A stretch of DNA of 24,462 nucleotides from a virus, in the IMG/VR virus record IMGVR_UViG_3300042937_000098, positions 1 through 24,462 of that record. One strand, 5' to 3'. Each line of letters begins with the position of its first letter. The stretch's first letter is position 1. The notes under the pieces are model-generated. The model was not told where the DNA came from. It searched no databases and saw only the letters and a program-made list of their open reading frames with translations. A program made the translations under genes and the position numbers. Of this stretch, positions 5,649 through 13,831 are shown one piece after another.

Positions 5649-5941
5649 TGGCTAAGAAGCCTAACATTAGTACAGTTAGTACGGGCTATCAGGCAACTGA
5701 TACCATAAACGATAACTTTAATAATCTTAGGAATGGGTTTGAGAATACACTCTCCCTCGATGGATCTACTCCGAATGCCATGAATGCAGACTTAGACATG
5801 AATGGTAATTCGATTATGAATGCTGATGGATTGTATGTTAACGGTGTAGATATCTTCGCTCTGTTTAATCGAGTTACTATTAGTACAGCTTCTCCTTCTG
5901 GTGGTGAAGACGGAGATGTCTGGTTTAAAGTATCTTCATAG
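5648..5941 (+). CDS. Small tail-fibre-like protein, 97 aa
   Basis: It starts MAKKPNISTVSTGYQATDTI and contains NDNFNNLRNGFENTLSLDGS and MNADLDMNGNSIMNADGL. This INxNFxxLxxxFENTLSxDGxxPNxMxADLDMN pattern is widespread at the start of podovirus tail fibres and spikes. Here it stands as a short independent protein ending SGGEDGDVWFKVSS. The TAATG overlap fixes the start. Composition is AT-rich (about 35% GC locally), unlike the preceding gene. It probably belongs to the virion appendage; it may be a detached N-terminal module of an ancestral fibre. Confidence 0.75.
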   Translation: MAKKPNISTVSTGYQATDTINDNFNNLRNGFENTLSLDGSTPNAMNADLDMNGNSIMNADGLYVNGVDIFALFNRVTISTASPSGGEDGDVWFKVSS

Positions 5942-5952
5942 GATAAGACATT

Positions 5953-6339
5953 ATGGCTGCACTATCAGATTACTCTGAGAAACTTATCCTTGACTGGTTA
6001 ATGACAACGGAGAGTGCTACTCGCCCGACTGATTGGAATGTAGCATTGTATACTGCTCCTCCGTCTGATTCAGGTGGTGGTACTGAAGTCTCAGGCTTTA
6101 ACTATTCTCGCCAGTCTGTAACATTCGCTGCTGCTAGTTCTCCCGGTGGTACAACAAGCAATACGAATACCGTTTCATTTACAGCTTCTGGAGGTAGCTG
6201 GGGTTTAATTACTCATATTGGTATCCTTGATTCTTCTGATAATCTTCTGTGGCATGGTGCTCTAACAGCAAGTAAGACTGTTAACGATGGTGATACTCTT
6301 GAGTTTGCTATCAACGATATAGATTTAGCTATTGCTTAA
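5953..6339 (+). CDS. Phage tail fibre-like protein, 128 aa
   Basis: The sequence MAALSDYSEKLILDWLMTTE ... TDWNVALYTAPPSDSGGGTE ... GLITHIGILDSSDNLLWHGA ... FAINDIDLAIA matches, by recollection, a conserved phage family: a short alpha-helical start, the VALYT motif, an ITHxGIxD..LLWHG core and a terminal F(A)xxDI(D/T)L. Members are annotated as putative tail fibre or structural proteins and are present in many podoviruses and siphoviruses. The ribosome site AGGATAAG precedes the ATG. The neighbours are other fibre genes, in keeping with a virion role. Confidence 0.8.
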   Translation: MAALSDYSEKLILDWLMTTESATRPTDWNVALYTAPPSDSGGGTEVSGFNYSRQSVTFAAASSPGGTTSNTNTVSFTASGGSWGLITHIGILDSSDNLLWHGALTASKTVNDGDTLEFAINDIDLAIA

Positions 6340-6351
6340 GAAAGATTAAAT

Positions 6352-6651
6352 ATGGCAATTCTTAATGCTAAATTCGAATCTATTCTTGTACCATTTGAAA
6401 GGTTAACAGAAGCAGGAGATACCAGAGTAACCGAATCTGGTGATACTCGAATTACAGAAAGCATAAGTGAGAATAACGCTACTGGTTCTCTCGTTGCTAC
6501 TGATACGTATATACCATTTAACTCTGAACTGTTTGTTAAGTATCTAACTAATTGGAAGATTGGATCTCCCTCTGTTAATAAAGAAGGTGTATGGGTTACA
6601 CCGATTAGTATTTACAGGTTCATGAATGATGCTTGGAAGAGGATTTACTAA
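6352..6651 (+). CDS. Hypothetical fibre-module protein, 99 aa
   Basis: It begins MAILNAKFESILVPFERLTE and carries tandem copies of an (E)xGDTRxTES unit (EAGDTRVTESGDTRITES). It then has a globular C-terminal half rich in aromatic residues (WKIGSPSVNKEGVWVTPISI). The short GDTR repeats occur in phage structural genes of several families, but no function is known to me. Spacing to neighbours (12 and 3 nt) places it firmly within the fibre operon. Confidence 0.7.
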   Translation: MAILNAKFESILVPFERLTEAGDTRVTESGDTRITESISENNATGSLVATDTYIPFNSELFVKYLTNWKIGSPSVNKEGVWVTPISIYRFMNDAWKRIY

Positions 6652-6654
6652 CTT

Positions 6655-7599
6655 ATGGCTAACATAAAAATCTCAGATCTAACTTCCGCTGCATCGGTAT
6701 CCGGTACACAGCAGTTTGAAGTTAATGAGAGTGGGACCAGTAAGAAGGTTACTGGCGCTCAGATTGCAGCCTATGTTGAAGGTGAAATTTCTTCTTCCCC
6801 TAGCTTTACTGGTCAGGTTTCTAATGCTGCTGGTTCTGCCTCTGCACCATCTATTTCAGTTACAGGTGATACGAATACGGGTGTCTATTTTCCGGCAGCG
6901 GATACAGTAGGCATTAGCACTGGTGGTACTCTAAGAGTTTCAGTTAACTCTTCTGGTAGTCTTGTTACGACAGGTGATATTGAAGTTGGTCATGCTTCGG
7001 ATACAACAATTTCTAGAGTATCTGCTGGTGTCATCGCTGTTGAAGGGCAGACACTTGCTACTCAAACCTATGTTACAAACAGTCTGAGTTCTACTATACC
7101 ATCTGGCACACGTATGTTGTTCCAGCAAACATCAGCGCCGACAGGTTGGACGAAGGATACCACCATCAATAATAGGGCTCTGCGCGTTGTAAACGGCTCT
7201 GTCGGTTCTGGTGGTTCCATTGACTTCGACGTCGCATTTGCAAGCCGAGGCTTCTCTGGTTCGACCAGCTCTGAAACGGTTACGGGCACGGTGGGCAGCC
7301 ATGCGCTCACTACTGCGCAAATCCCATCGCACTCCCACTACGTTGCTAGTGGGGGCGGCGGCACGGCAGGTGCTTTGTCGGGTACCAACTATGTTGACTT
7401 CAACGTCAACTACAGCACCAATAATAATTACATCCTCTATGGTACAAGTGTTGGGGCTGACAGAGGTTTAGCTAGTTACAGCGGCGGCGGGGAGGGCCAC
7501 ACGCACACCTTCAGTGGCGGCGCGCACGCTCATACATTCTCTGGAGCTATCGACATGGCTGTTAAGTACATCGATCTCATCATTGCTCAGAAGGATTAA
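6655..7599 (+). CDS. Tail fibre with His-rich C-terminal tip, 314 aa
   Basis: The N-terminus (MANIKISDLTSAASVSGTQQ) is followed by a fibrous Ser/Thr/Gly-rich shaft to about residue 147. A tip domain then opens with IPSGTRMLFQQTSAPTGWTK. The tip has HSH (about 226), HTH (about 282) and HAH (about 290) motifs and ends in a hydrophobic VKYIDLIIAQKD. HxH motifs in phage fibre tips, as in the T4 short tail fibre, hold metal ions in a trimeric needle, and a similar arrangement is likely here. The tip-encoding DNA (from about 7130) is distinctly GC-richer than the shaft, suggesting exchange of the receptor-binding end. Confidence 0.85.
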   Translation: MANIKISDLTSAASVSGTQQFEVNESGTSKKVTGAQIAAYVEGEISSSPSFTGQVSNAAGSASAPSISVTGDTNTGVYFPAADTVGISTGGTLRVSVNSSGSLVTTGDIEVGHASDTTISRVSAGVIAVEGQTLATQTYVTNSLSSTIPSGTRMLFQQTSAPTGWTKDTTINNRALRVVNGSVGSGGSIDFDVAFASRGFSGSTSSETVTGTVGSHALTTAQIPSHSHYVASGGGGTAGALSGTNYVDFNVNYSTNNNYILYGTSVGADRGLASYSGGGEGHTHTFSGGAHAHTFSGAIDMAVKYIDLIIAQKD

Positions 7600-7601
7600 T
7601 C

Positions 7602-7898
7602 ATGCAGCTTAAGCCTTCAAACTTCTGCCCGCTTATTAAAGAAGACTGTAAGGGTCTTGGTTGTTCTTGGTTTACTCAGCTCCGTGGTACTAACCCTAAC
7701 ACGGGTAAGGAAATTGATGAGTGGGGTTGCGCTATGGCGTGGATGCCAATGCTTATGATTGAGAACTCCCAGCAACAGCGTCAGACGGGTGCTGCTGTCG
7801 AAAGTTTCAGAAATGAAATGGTAAAGACAAATGATGTTAGCCGTCAGATTCTTCTTGCAACGATTGGTACTAATCCCGACATTAAGATGATTGGGTAA
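7602..7898 (+). CDS. Conserved phage hypothetical with Cys motif, 98 aa
   Basis: The N-terminal part contains CPLIKEDCKGLGCSWFTQLR and, about 20 residues later, DEWGCAMAWMPMLMIENSQQ. The C-terminus (GAAVESFRNEMVKTNDVSRQ) looks helical. The combination CPLIx(3)C...C...WGCA.AW.P.L.IE...Q..GAAVESFRNEM recurs in many podovirus genomes next to lysis or tail genes and is annotated hypothetical. The four cysteines (residues 9, 16, 21 and 43) could bind metal or form an iron-sulphur-like site. Function is not known. Confidence 0.75.
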   Translation: MQLKPSNFCPLIKEDCKGLGCSWFTQLRGTNPNTGKEIDEWGCAMAWMPMLMIENSQQQRQTGAAVESFRNEMVKTNDVSRQILLATIGTNPDIKMIG

Positions 7899-7904
7899 TA
7901 AAGC

Positions 7905-8177
7905 ATGGAACAGTGGCAGATTGAGGTAGCGGAGAGGTTGGCTAGAATTGAAGCCAATCAAGAATACATGAAAGATGGTATTAAAAGTCTGCCTCAGTCT
8001 GAGCAGTGTGCTAAGGACATTGCTGAATTAAAAGAAGAAGTAGAAGAACTTCAGGTATTCCAGACAGCTATAAAAGAAAAGATTGCGTATATCGGTGGTG
8101 TCATTGTTATTATTGGTATGGCTATCCCGTATGCTTTTCAGTGGATTTCTTCTCATATACACTGGAGAACACCGTAA
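7905..8177 (+). CDS. Coiled-coil membrane protein of lysis cassette (XhlA-like), 90 aa
   Basis: Residues ~1-60 are a charged heptad-like helix (MEQWQIEVAERLARIEANQE ... ELKEEVEELQVFQTAIKEKI). One hydrophobic segment of about 20 residues follows (YIGGVIVIIGMAIPYAFQW) and then a short tail. This is the layout of haemolysin XhlA-type or other accessory lysis proteins. It lies 2 nt before the endolysin gene, which supports a part in host lysis. It could instead be an antiholin or membrane-anchored partner of the holin. Confidence 0.7.
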   Translation: MEQWQIEVAERLARIEANQEYMKDGIKSLPQSEQCAKDIAELKEEVEELQVFQTAIKEKIAYIGGVIVIIGMAIPYAFQWISSHIHWRTP

Positions 8178-8179
8178 GA

Positions 8180-8581
8180 ATGGTTATTAACTCTTCGTCT
8201 GAAGCAAAGCTTAAAAGAGTCCATCCGGATCTTATTAAGGTAGTTCGTCGTACAGCTAGACTAATCAAAGATAAGTCTTTTGGGTTTGTTATTACCTGTG
8301 GTCCTAGAACTCTAGAAGAACAGAAGAAGCTGCTTAAAGCTGGTGCTACAACAACCCTGAACTCTAGACATATCCCCGGTAAGGATGGTTATAGTAAGGC
8401 TGTAGACTTTGCTGTTACACTAAACGGTAAGATTAAATGGGACTGGCCCTTGTATGCAAAGCTTGCTGTTATTGTTAAGGAAGCTGCCAAGCTAGAAAAT
8501 ATTCCTATTACTTGGGGCGGAGACTGGAAATCTTTTAAAGACGGTCCTCACTTCGAACTACCTAGAAACAAGTATCCGTAA
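8180..8581 (+). CDS. Endolysin, peptidase M15 type (L-alanyl-D-glutamate endopeptidase-like), 133 aa
   Basis: The small globular product has the zinc-peptidase signatures of the VanY/M15 group: SRHIPGKDGYSKAVDFAV, giving probable ligands H64 and D76, and KDGPHFELP, giving D121 as catalytic and H124 as third ligand. This is the arrangement of the T5-type endolysin, which cuts the peptide stem of peptidoglycan. The start MVINSSSEAK at 8180 is used rather than one at 8141, because GGAGAA lies upstream and the longer frame would overlap the previous gene. There is no signal peptide, so release needs the holin encoded next. Confidence 0.9.
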   Translation: MVINSSSEAKLKRVHPDLIKVVRRTARLIKDKSFGFVITCGPRTLEEQKKLLKAGATTTLNSRHIPGKDGYSKAVDFAVTLNGKIKWDWPLYAKLAVIVKEAAKLENIPITWGGDWKSFKDGPHFELPRNKYP

Positions 8582-8599
8582 TTAACTTAGGAGATTATA

Positions 8600-8770
8600 A
8601 TGTTTACATCGATGGATAAGGCTCTCGTTGCTCTGATTATGTCGGGCATCTTCCTGCTGAACTTCTTCTTCGGTATCAATCTGGGTACGATTAGTCAGGA
8701 GACAGTTGCTACAGTTGTTAGCCTTCTGACCCCTATCCTTGTCTGGGCTATCCCTAATAAGACTGCTTAA
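8600..8770 (+). CDS. Holin-like protein, 56 aa
   Basis: An ORF of 56 codons with an AGGAG ribosome site 6-7 nt upstream encodes MFTSMDKALVALIMSGIFLL then NFFFGINLGTISQETVATVV and SLLTPILVWAIPNKTA. Two hydrophobic segments (about 8-28 and 36-51) separated by a short polar turn fit a small two-pass phage holin. It directly follows the endolysin gene, and its stop overlaps the next start (TAATG). Assignment rests on topology and position. Confidence 0.75.
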   Translation: MFTSMDKALVALIMSGIFLLNFFFGINLGTISQETVATVVSLLTPILVWAIPNKTA

Positions 8771-9009
8771 TGTCTTGGCAGGAGATATTTGCAATAAGTC
8801 TTGTCCTCATCGGTATGTTTGCCGGGGGTTATCTTGCTGCACAGCGTCCTGCTTTTTGGATTGAATTTGGAACTAGAATATTAATTGCTTTTATCCCATT
8901 TGCTATGAAGTACATAAGTAAACGAATGACCCCTGAAGAAGAGAAGGCTTACCAAAAGTGTGTTCGTCAGGGTGGTGAGTGGGATCATTTCAGAAAGAGA
9001 TGTAAATAG
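8770..9009 (+). CDS. Small membrane protein, possible second lysis factor, 79 aa
   Basis: It starts MSWQEIFAISLVLIGMFAGG at a TAATG overlap with the holin-like gene. It has two hydrophobic stretches (about 6-24 and 30-48) and a highly charged C-terminal third (MTPEEEKAYQKCVRQGGEWD then HFRKRCK) with two cysteines. Coupling to the holin suggests an antiholin, pinholin partner or unusual spanin, but no family is recognised. The small terminase gene follows after 1 nt. Confidence 0.7.
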   Translation: MSWQEIFAISLVLIGMFAGGYLAAQRPAFWIEFGTRILIAFIPFAMKYISKRMTPEEEKAYQKCVRQGGEWDHFRKRCK

Positions 9010-9010
9010 T

Positions 9011-9508
9011 ATGGCTGCATTCCAGACCAAAGGACTGTTCTACGAGACTACACTCCCAGATGAAAGACCAATCTTCGGGACATCTTGGACATTGAAAGAA
9101 GACGATCATCGTGCTGATGGTACTCTGTATAAAAGCATGAAGAAGGTTTATATCCATATGGAGGATGTAACCGAGTACGACTTTGCTATGACTACCCTTG
9201 GTTCGTTTAAGCACTGGGAGAGAGTCCTAGAGTCTCCCATTATCAGAAAGCACGTAGACCAGTGGCGGAAGGAGCTTAACCTTAAGCTGAAGGCTAGGGC
9301 TATGCGCTCTATTATTAAGGCTGCTACTGAGGATGAGAAGCTTTCCTTCCAAGCTATGAAGTACCTCGCTGATAACGAGTACCTTGACAAGCAGGGGAAG
9401 CGCGGTAGACCCAGTAAGGAAGAAATCAACGCTGAACTCCGTAAGGAAGTCGAGACGAGTAAGACTTTCAAGGATGACGCTGAAAGAATTGGCTTGAAGC
9501 TACAGTAG
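9011..9508 (+). CDS. terS: Terminase small subunit, 165 aa
   Basis: The product begins MAAFQTKGLFYETTLPDERP. It has a central region typical of podovirus DNA maturase A / small terminase: SFKHWERVLESPIIRKHVDQ, a basic helical stretch (KLKARAMRSIIKAA) and AMKYLADNEYL with a K-RGRPSKEEI element. It ends in a charged C-terminus. The family recognises phage DNA and brings it to the large subunit. The gene stands 1 nt ahead of the large terminase gene. The ATG at 9011 is chosen because it follows the previous stop directly; the longer frame from 8960 overlaps that gene. Confidence 0.85.
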   Translation: MAAFQTKGLFYETTLPDERPIFGTSWTLKEDDHRADGTLYKSMKKVYIHMEDVTEYDFAMTTLGSFKHWERVLESPIIRKHVDQWRKELNLKLKARAMRSIIKAATEDEKLSFQAMKYLADNEYLDKQGKRGRPSKEEINAELRKEVETSKTFKDDAERIGLKLQ

Positions 9509-9509
9509 C

Positions 9510-11051
9510 ATGGCTAACCTTGATGACATTAGAGAGGCTGCTGAACAGGATCTAATTACTTTTATTAGACTTGTTGCTCCCCAGCGTGTGCTAGGCTCCG
9601 TTCATGAAGAACTCTGCCGTTGGTGGAACCGTGAGGATGCTAAGACACACCAGCTTACTCTTCTTCCTAGAGATCATGGTAAGTCTGCCCTAGTAGCCTA
9701 CCGTGTGGCTTGGGAATTAACGAGAGATCCTACTTTGAGAGTGCTATATATCTCAGCTACATCTAATCTAGCCCAGAAGCAGCTATCTTTTATTAAGTCT
9801 ATCTTTACTTCGGACATCCACCGTAGGTACTGGCCTGATTATGTCCACTATGACGAAGGTAAAAGAGAGAAGTGGACTATGACTGAGATCAGTCTTGACC
9901 ATCCTAAGAGAAAAGCTGAGTCAGTTCGTGATCCCAGCATCTTTACAGGAGGTCTAACGACTTCGCTTACTGGTTTGCACTGCGATATTGCTGTCCTTGA
10001 TGACGTTGTAGTCTACGAAAATGCGTATACCCAAGAAGGTAGAGACAAAGTTAAGTCACAGTATTCTCTTTTGTCTTCTATTGAGGGCGCTAACGCTAGA
10101 GAATGGGTGGTGGGTACCCGGTACCACCCCAAGGATCTATACTCAGAACTCCTCAGTATGGAGGAGGACATCTACAATAGTTCCGCAGAAATCATAGGAG
10201 CAGAACCTATCTATGAAACCTTCGAAAGGGCTGTCGAGAATGCTGGTGATGGTACTGGTGAGTTCCTCTGGCCCCGTCAGATACGACACGATGGTAAGGC
10301 ATTTGGCTTTGATATCCAGATCCTAGCCAAGAAGAGGGCGCAGTATTTAGATAAGACCCAGTTTAGATCCCAGTATTATAACGACCCTAACGATCCTGAT
10401 AACCGACCGATTGATTACGATAAATTCCAGTACTATCAAAAAGAACACTTGACAAACACACATGGTTCATGGTATTATAGGGATCGTAAGTTAAATGTTT
10501 TTGCGGCAGTAGACTTTGCGTACAGCCTTAGACGAAGGGCAGACTATACCGCAATTGTTGTTATTGGCGTAGACTTTGAGAATAATGTTTATGTTCTGGA
10601 TATCGACCGATTCAGGACAGATAAGATTTCTGAGTACTTCAGTCACATTCTTGAACTCCTTAATCGATGGGACTTTAAGAAGCTTCGAGCGGAAGTAACA
10701 GCGGCTCAGGCTGCGATTGTTCAAGAGTTAAAGGATAGTTATATTCGTCCTCATGGGCTTATGCTTAAGATCGAAGAGCATAAACCAACGAGGCACTCTG
10801 GTTCTAAGGAAGAGCGAATGGCTGCTGTCCTTGAACCAAGGTATGATAACCTGAGTATATACCATTACAAGGGTGGTAACTGTCAGCTTCTGGAAGAGGA
10901 GTTGATTAGTAACAATCCACCTCACGATGACATTAAAGATGCTCTTGCTTCCTGTATTGAGATTGCTGTTAGGCCGTCTTCTAATATGCACAAGAGACCA
11001 TCGAATAATAACATAATTTATTCTGAAAGATTTGGCGGGGTTTCTCACTAA
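9510..11051 (+). CDS. terL: Terminase large subunit, 513 aa
   Basis: The ATPase domain shows a Walker A-like LLPRDHGKSAL (residues about 51-61), a Walker B with acidic end IAVLDDVV (160-167) and a likely coupling motif VVGTRYHP. The nuclease domain has the RNase H-like acidic motifs FAAVDFAYS and the late PPHDDIKDALA. Length fits T7-like DNA packaging motors (about 500-590 residues). The protein pumps DNA into the prohead and cuts concatemers. It overlaps the portal gene start by one base (TAATG), and the small subunit is adjacent. Confidence 0.95.
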   Translation: MANLDDIREAAEQDLITFIRLVAPQRVLGSVHEELCRWWNREDAKTHQLTLLPRDHGKSALVAYRVAWELTRDPTLRVLYISATSNLAQKQLSFIKSIFTSDIHRRYWPDYVHYDEGKREKWTMTEISLDHPKRKAESVRDPSIFTGGLTTSLTGLHCDIAVLDDVVVYENAYTQEGRDKVKSQYSLLSSIEGANAREWVVGTRYHPKDLYSELLSMEEDIYNSSAEIIGAEPIYETFERAVENAGDGTGEFLWPRQIRHDGKAFGFDIQILAKKRAQYLDKTQFRSQYYNDPNDPDNRPIDYDKFQYYQKEHLTNTHGSWYYRDRKLNVFAAVDFAYSLRRRADYTAIVVIGVDFENNVYVLDIDRFRTDKISEYFSHILELLNRWDFKKLRAEVTAAQAAIVQELKDSYIRPHGLMLKIEEHKPTRHSGSKEERMAAVLEPRYDNLSIYHYKGGNCQLLEEELISNNPPHDDIKDALASCIEIAVRPSSNMHKRPSNNNIIYSERFGGVSH

Positions 11052-12799
11052 TGGTTGGTACAACTCTCGATATGAAGCTGATTATCAGCCCCGACAGCAT
11101 CGCTACGGAGATCTCTGATAAGTGGCGTCTTTGGAATCAGCAGCGTGTTGGCAAGCTTGAGGAGTGGAAGGAACTCAGGAACTATCTCTTTGCTACGGAT
11201 ACAAGATCGACTAGCAATAACTCTCTCCCTTGGAAGAATAGTACGACAGTTCCTAAGCTGACACAGATTAGAGATAACCTCCACGCTAACTATATGGCTA
11301 CGCTGTTCCCACAGAATAAGTGGATGAAGTGGATGGCTTCGGATAAGACAAGTAACGCTAAGATCAAGCGTGAGACTATCCAAGCCTATATGGAGAATAA
11401 GGTACAGCAGTCTGACTTTGAAGTAGTTATGTCCAAGCTGGTCCTTGATTACATCGACTACGGTAATTGTTTTGCTACGGTAGACTGGGAAGCTAACTAT
11501 ACAGAGCTTGAGAACAATGAGATTATTCCGGGGTACATTGGTCCGAGAGTAATCAGAATCTCACCGTATGATCTAGTCTTCAACCCTGTTGCCTCTGATT
11601 TCAAGGTTACACCAAAGATCATTCGCTCTCTTCTTTCGATGGGTGAAGCCCGGAAGATGATTGAGGAAGACCCCAATAAAGACTATATGAAGAAGGTCTT
11701 CGATAGAATGATTGGCACAAGGAATGCCATTCAGGGTTACTCCGATTCAGATCTCCATAAGAACGATGGCTTTGTCGTAGATGGCTTTGGTTCTATCCGA
11801 GAGTATTATAACTCCGACTATGTTGAGATCCTGACATTCTACGGGGATATCTACGATAAGCTTACGGATACCCTGCTTAAGAACAGGATCATTAAGGTTG
11901 TCGATAGATCCTACGTTCTTTCTGATAAGCCTAACCCTTCTTGGCTGGGTAGGTCTCCTATCTTCCACGTTGGCTGGAGAGAGCGTCCTGATAACTTGTA
12001 TGCTATGGGACCGCTAGACAACCTTGTCGGTCTCCAGTACAGAATGGATCACCTTGAGAACCTCCGTGCGGATGTCTTCGATCAGATTGCTTTCCCTGTC
12101 CTAAAGATTAAGGGTGACGTTGAAGACTTCGACTTCCAGCCGGGAACAAGAATCTATCTCGGAGATGAAGGGGATGTCGGTTACCTTGCCCCTGATCCAA
12201 CTGCACTGAATGCTGATAACCAGATTGCTGTCATTGAGAACAAGATGGAGCAACTTGCTGGTGCGCCGAGAGAAGCTATGGGTATCAGAACTCCGGGTGA
12301 GAAGACAGCATTCGAGATTAGTTCTCTCCAGAATGCAGCCTCGCGTATCTTCCAAAATAAGACCCAGCACTTTGAGCGTATCTTCGTAGAGCCTATCCTG
12401 AATGCTATGCTTGAGGCAAGCAGAAGAAACATGGATGCCTCTGATGTTATCCGTGTCATGGATGATGAACTTTCTGTCTCTATCTTCCAGACAATTACTA
12501 AGGAAGATATCACAGCAAACGGTAAGATCATTCCGATGGGTGCTAGGCACTTTGCTGAGAGAGCGCAGAGAGTACAGAACCTTTCTCAGCTTTGGCAGCT
12601 TAAGGCTTCTGATCCCTCTGTTGCTGCCCATCTTAGCGGCAAGGAGTTCGCTAGGATCATGGCTGAGGAGCTTGGTGAAAAGAGTCTCTTTGCTTCTAAC
12701 ATCTCTATCTATGAGAATTATGAAACACAGAAGGTTGCACAGGAAGTCCAGCTTATCGCTGACGAAGAGAATGCAATCGCTATGGATGAAGGAATTTAA
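11051..12799 (+). CDS. Portal (head-tail connector) protein, 582 aa
   Basis: This 582-residue protein follows large terminase directly and shows the features of T7-like connectors. The N-terminal helical part contains NSLPWKNSTTVPKLTQIRDN and LHANYMATLFPQNKWMKW. The central part contains GRSPIFHVGWRERPDNLYAM and GPLDNLVGLQYRMDHLENLR, and later come GAPREAMGIRTPGEKTAFEI and a Glu/Gln-rich C-terminus. Portal proteins form the dodecameric gate through which DNA is packaged and ejected. The start MVGTTLDMKLI at 11051 is supported by the TAATG overlap. Confidence 0.92.
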   Translation: MVGTTLDMKLIISPDSIATEISDKWRLWNQQRVGKLEEWKELRNYLFATDTRSTSNNSLPWKNSTTVPKLTQIRDNLHANYMATLFPQNKWMKWMASDKTSNAKIKRETIQAYMENKVQQSDFEVVMSKLVLDYIDYGNCFATVDWEANYTELENNEIIPGYIGPRVIRISPYDLVFNPVASDFKVTPKIIRSLLSMGEARKMIEEDPNKDYMKKVFDRMIGTRNAIQGYSDSDLHKNDGFVVDGFGSIREYYNSDYVEILTFYGDIYDKLTDTLLKNRIIKVVDRSYVLSDKPNPSWLGRSPIFHVGWRERPDNLYAMGPLDNLVGLQYRMDHLENLRADVFDQIAFPVLKIKGDVEDFDFQPGTRIYLGDEGDVGYLAPDPTALNADNQIAVIENKMEQLAGAPREAMGIRTPGEKTAFEISSLQNAASRIFQNKTQHFERIFVEPILNAMLEASRRNMDASDVIRVMDDELSVSIFQTITKEDITANGKIIPMGARHFAERAQRVQNLSQLWQLKASDPSVAAHLSGKEFARIMAEELGEKSLFASNISIYENYETQKVAQEVQLIADEENAIAMDEGI

Positions 12800-13044
12800 T
12801 GAAGACTATCTGGTTTATGGACCTTCCTAAAGACGAACAGGAAGGTTTTAAGAAGGAAGTCAAGTCTGCTAAGAATGTCCTAGATAAACTTGAGCAGATT
12901 GTCAACAGCAAGATTAAAGAGATTGTAATCGCTAATGATTACGATAGTCCTAGTTGGGCTTATAAGCAAGCAGACCGCAATGGTTACAACAGGGCTTTAA
13001 CAGAAATTATTAATATCTTACACCTAGACCAAGAGGTAAAATAA
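12799..13044 (+). CDS. Conserved podovirus hypothetical, 81 aa
   Basis: It starts MKTIWFMDLPKDEQEGFKKE at a TAATG overlap with the portal stop. It contains a predicted coiled helix (VKSAKNVLDKLEQIVNSKIK) and the distinctive SPSWAYKQADRNGYNRALTE. A protein of this size and ending often stands between portal and scaffold genes in T7-like phages and is annotated hypothetical. It may be a minor assembly factor; nothing in the sequence defines its activity. Confidence 0.8.
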   Translation: MKTIWFMDLPKDEQEGFKKEVKSAKNVLDKLEQIVNSKIKEIVIANDYDSPSWAYKQADRNGYNRALTEIINILHLDQEVK

Positions 13045-13046
13045 TA

Positions 13047-13808
13047 ATGAGCGACATTTTTAGTTCCGCGACCACGGATAGTACGACAAATGAAACGCAA
13101 CAGACCCAGACAAAAGAGTCTTTTGTAGATCATTTGGTAGGAGATGGCAAGAAGTTTAGGGATATCGAAGCCCTTGCTAGAGGTAAGCTTGAAGCCGATA
13201 GGCACATTGGTGAAATCACTAAGACGCTTGACGAACTTCGGGCAGAACTCTCAAAGCAAGATTACGCTAAGAGTCTCCTTGAACAGATGAGCAAGGGTTC
13301 TGAAGCTGGTGCAGAACAGCCTACTCCGGTAACAACCAGTTCCTCTAATACTGAGAACACCACTCAGAGCGCGAGTGACTTTGAAGCCCTTGTAGAAAAA
13401 GTGATTACTGCGAAGGAAAAGAGTAAGACTGCCTCTCAGAATATCTCCGTAGTTGGGGAAGAGATGCAGAAGCAGTACGGTGATAAGACTGCGGATGTCC
13501 TAAAGGCTAAGAGTCTGGAGCTTAATATGTCTCTCGACAGGCTTAAGGAAATTGCAGCCGAATCCCCTACAGCATTCTTTCAGTTGATTGGAGTTAAGAA
13601 GATGGGTGAGAAGACTAGTACTTCCACTGGTGTTACTACCCAGTCAACAATTCGTAGTGAGAACTTCAACTCTTATTCTCAGGACCGTACCTTCGAATAC
13701 TATCAGAAGATGCGTAAGGAGAACCGGAGTTTGTACTATTCCCCTAAGATCCAGAACAGTATGCTTCAGGATCGAGAAAGACTTGGGGATCGTTTCTACA
13801 ACTCTTAA
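13047..13808 (+). CDS. Capsid assembly scaffolding protein, 253 aa
   Basis: The protein is hydrophilic, highly charged and probably largely helical. The N-terminus is Thr/Gln-rich (MSDIFSSATTDSTTNETQQT). A conserved segment VDHLVGDGKKFRDIEALARG with KLEADRHIGEITKTLDELRA follows, then coiled-coil stretches and a basic C-terminus (RTFEYYQKMRKENRSLYYSP). The FKDxEALARGKxEADxHI pattern is typical of podovirus scaffolds lying just before the capsid gene. It directs prohead assembly and leaves before maturation. GAGGTAAAA serves as its ribosome site. Confidence 0.88.
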   Translation: MSDIFSSATTDSTTNETQQTQTKESFVDHLVGDGKKFRDIEALARGKLEADRHIGEITKTLDELRAELSKQDYAKSLLEQMSKGSEAGAEQPTPVTTSSSNTENTTQSASDFEALVEKVITAKEKSKTASQNISVVGEEMQKQYGDKTADVLKAKSLELNMSLDRLKEIAAESPTAFFQLIGVKKMGEKTSTSTGVTTQSTIRSENFNSYSQDRTFEYYQKMRKENRSLYYSPKIQNSMLQDRERLGDRFYNS

Positions 13809-13831
13809 CATAATATAAAGGAGAATCAGAT

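Noticed and set aside
8141-8179. Upstream in-frame start for the endolysin
   Set aside because: It lies inside the preceding membrane-protein gene; the ATG at 8180 has a ribosome site and gives the usual endolysin N-terminus.
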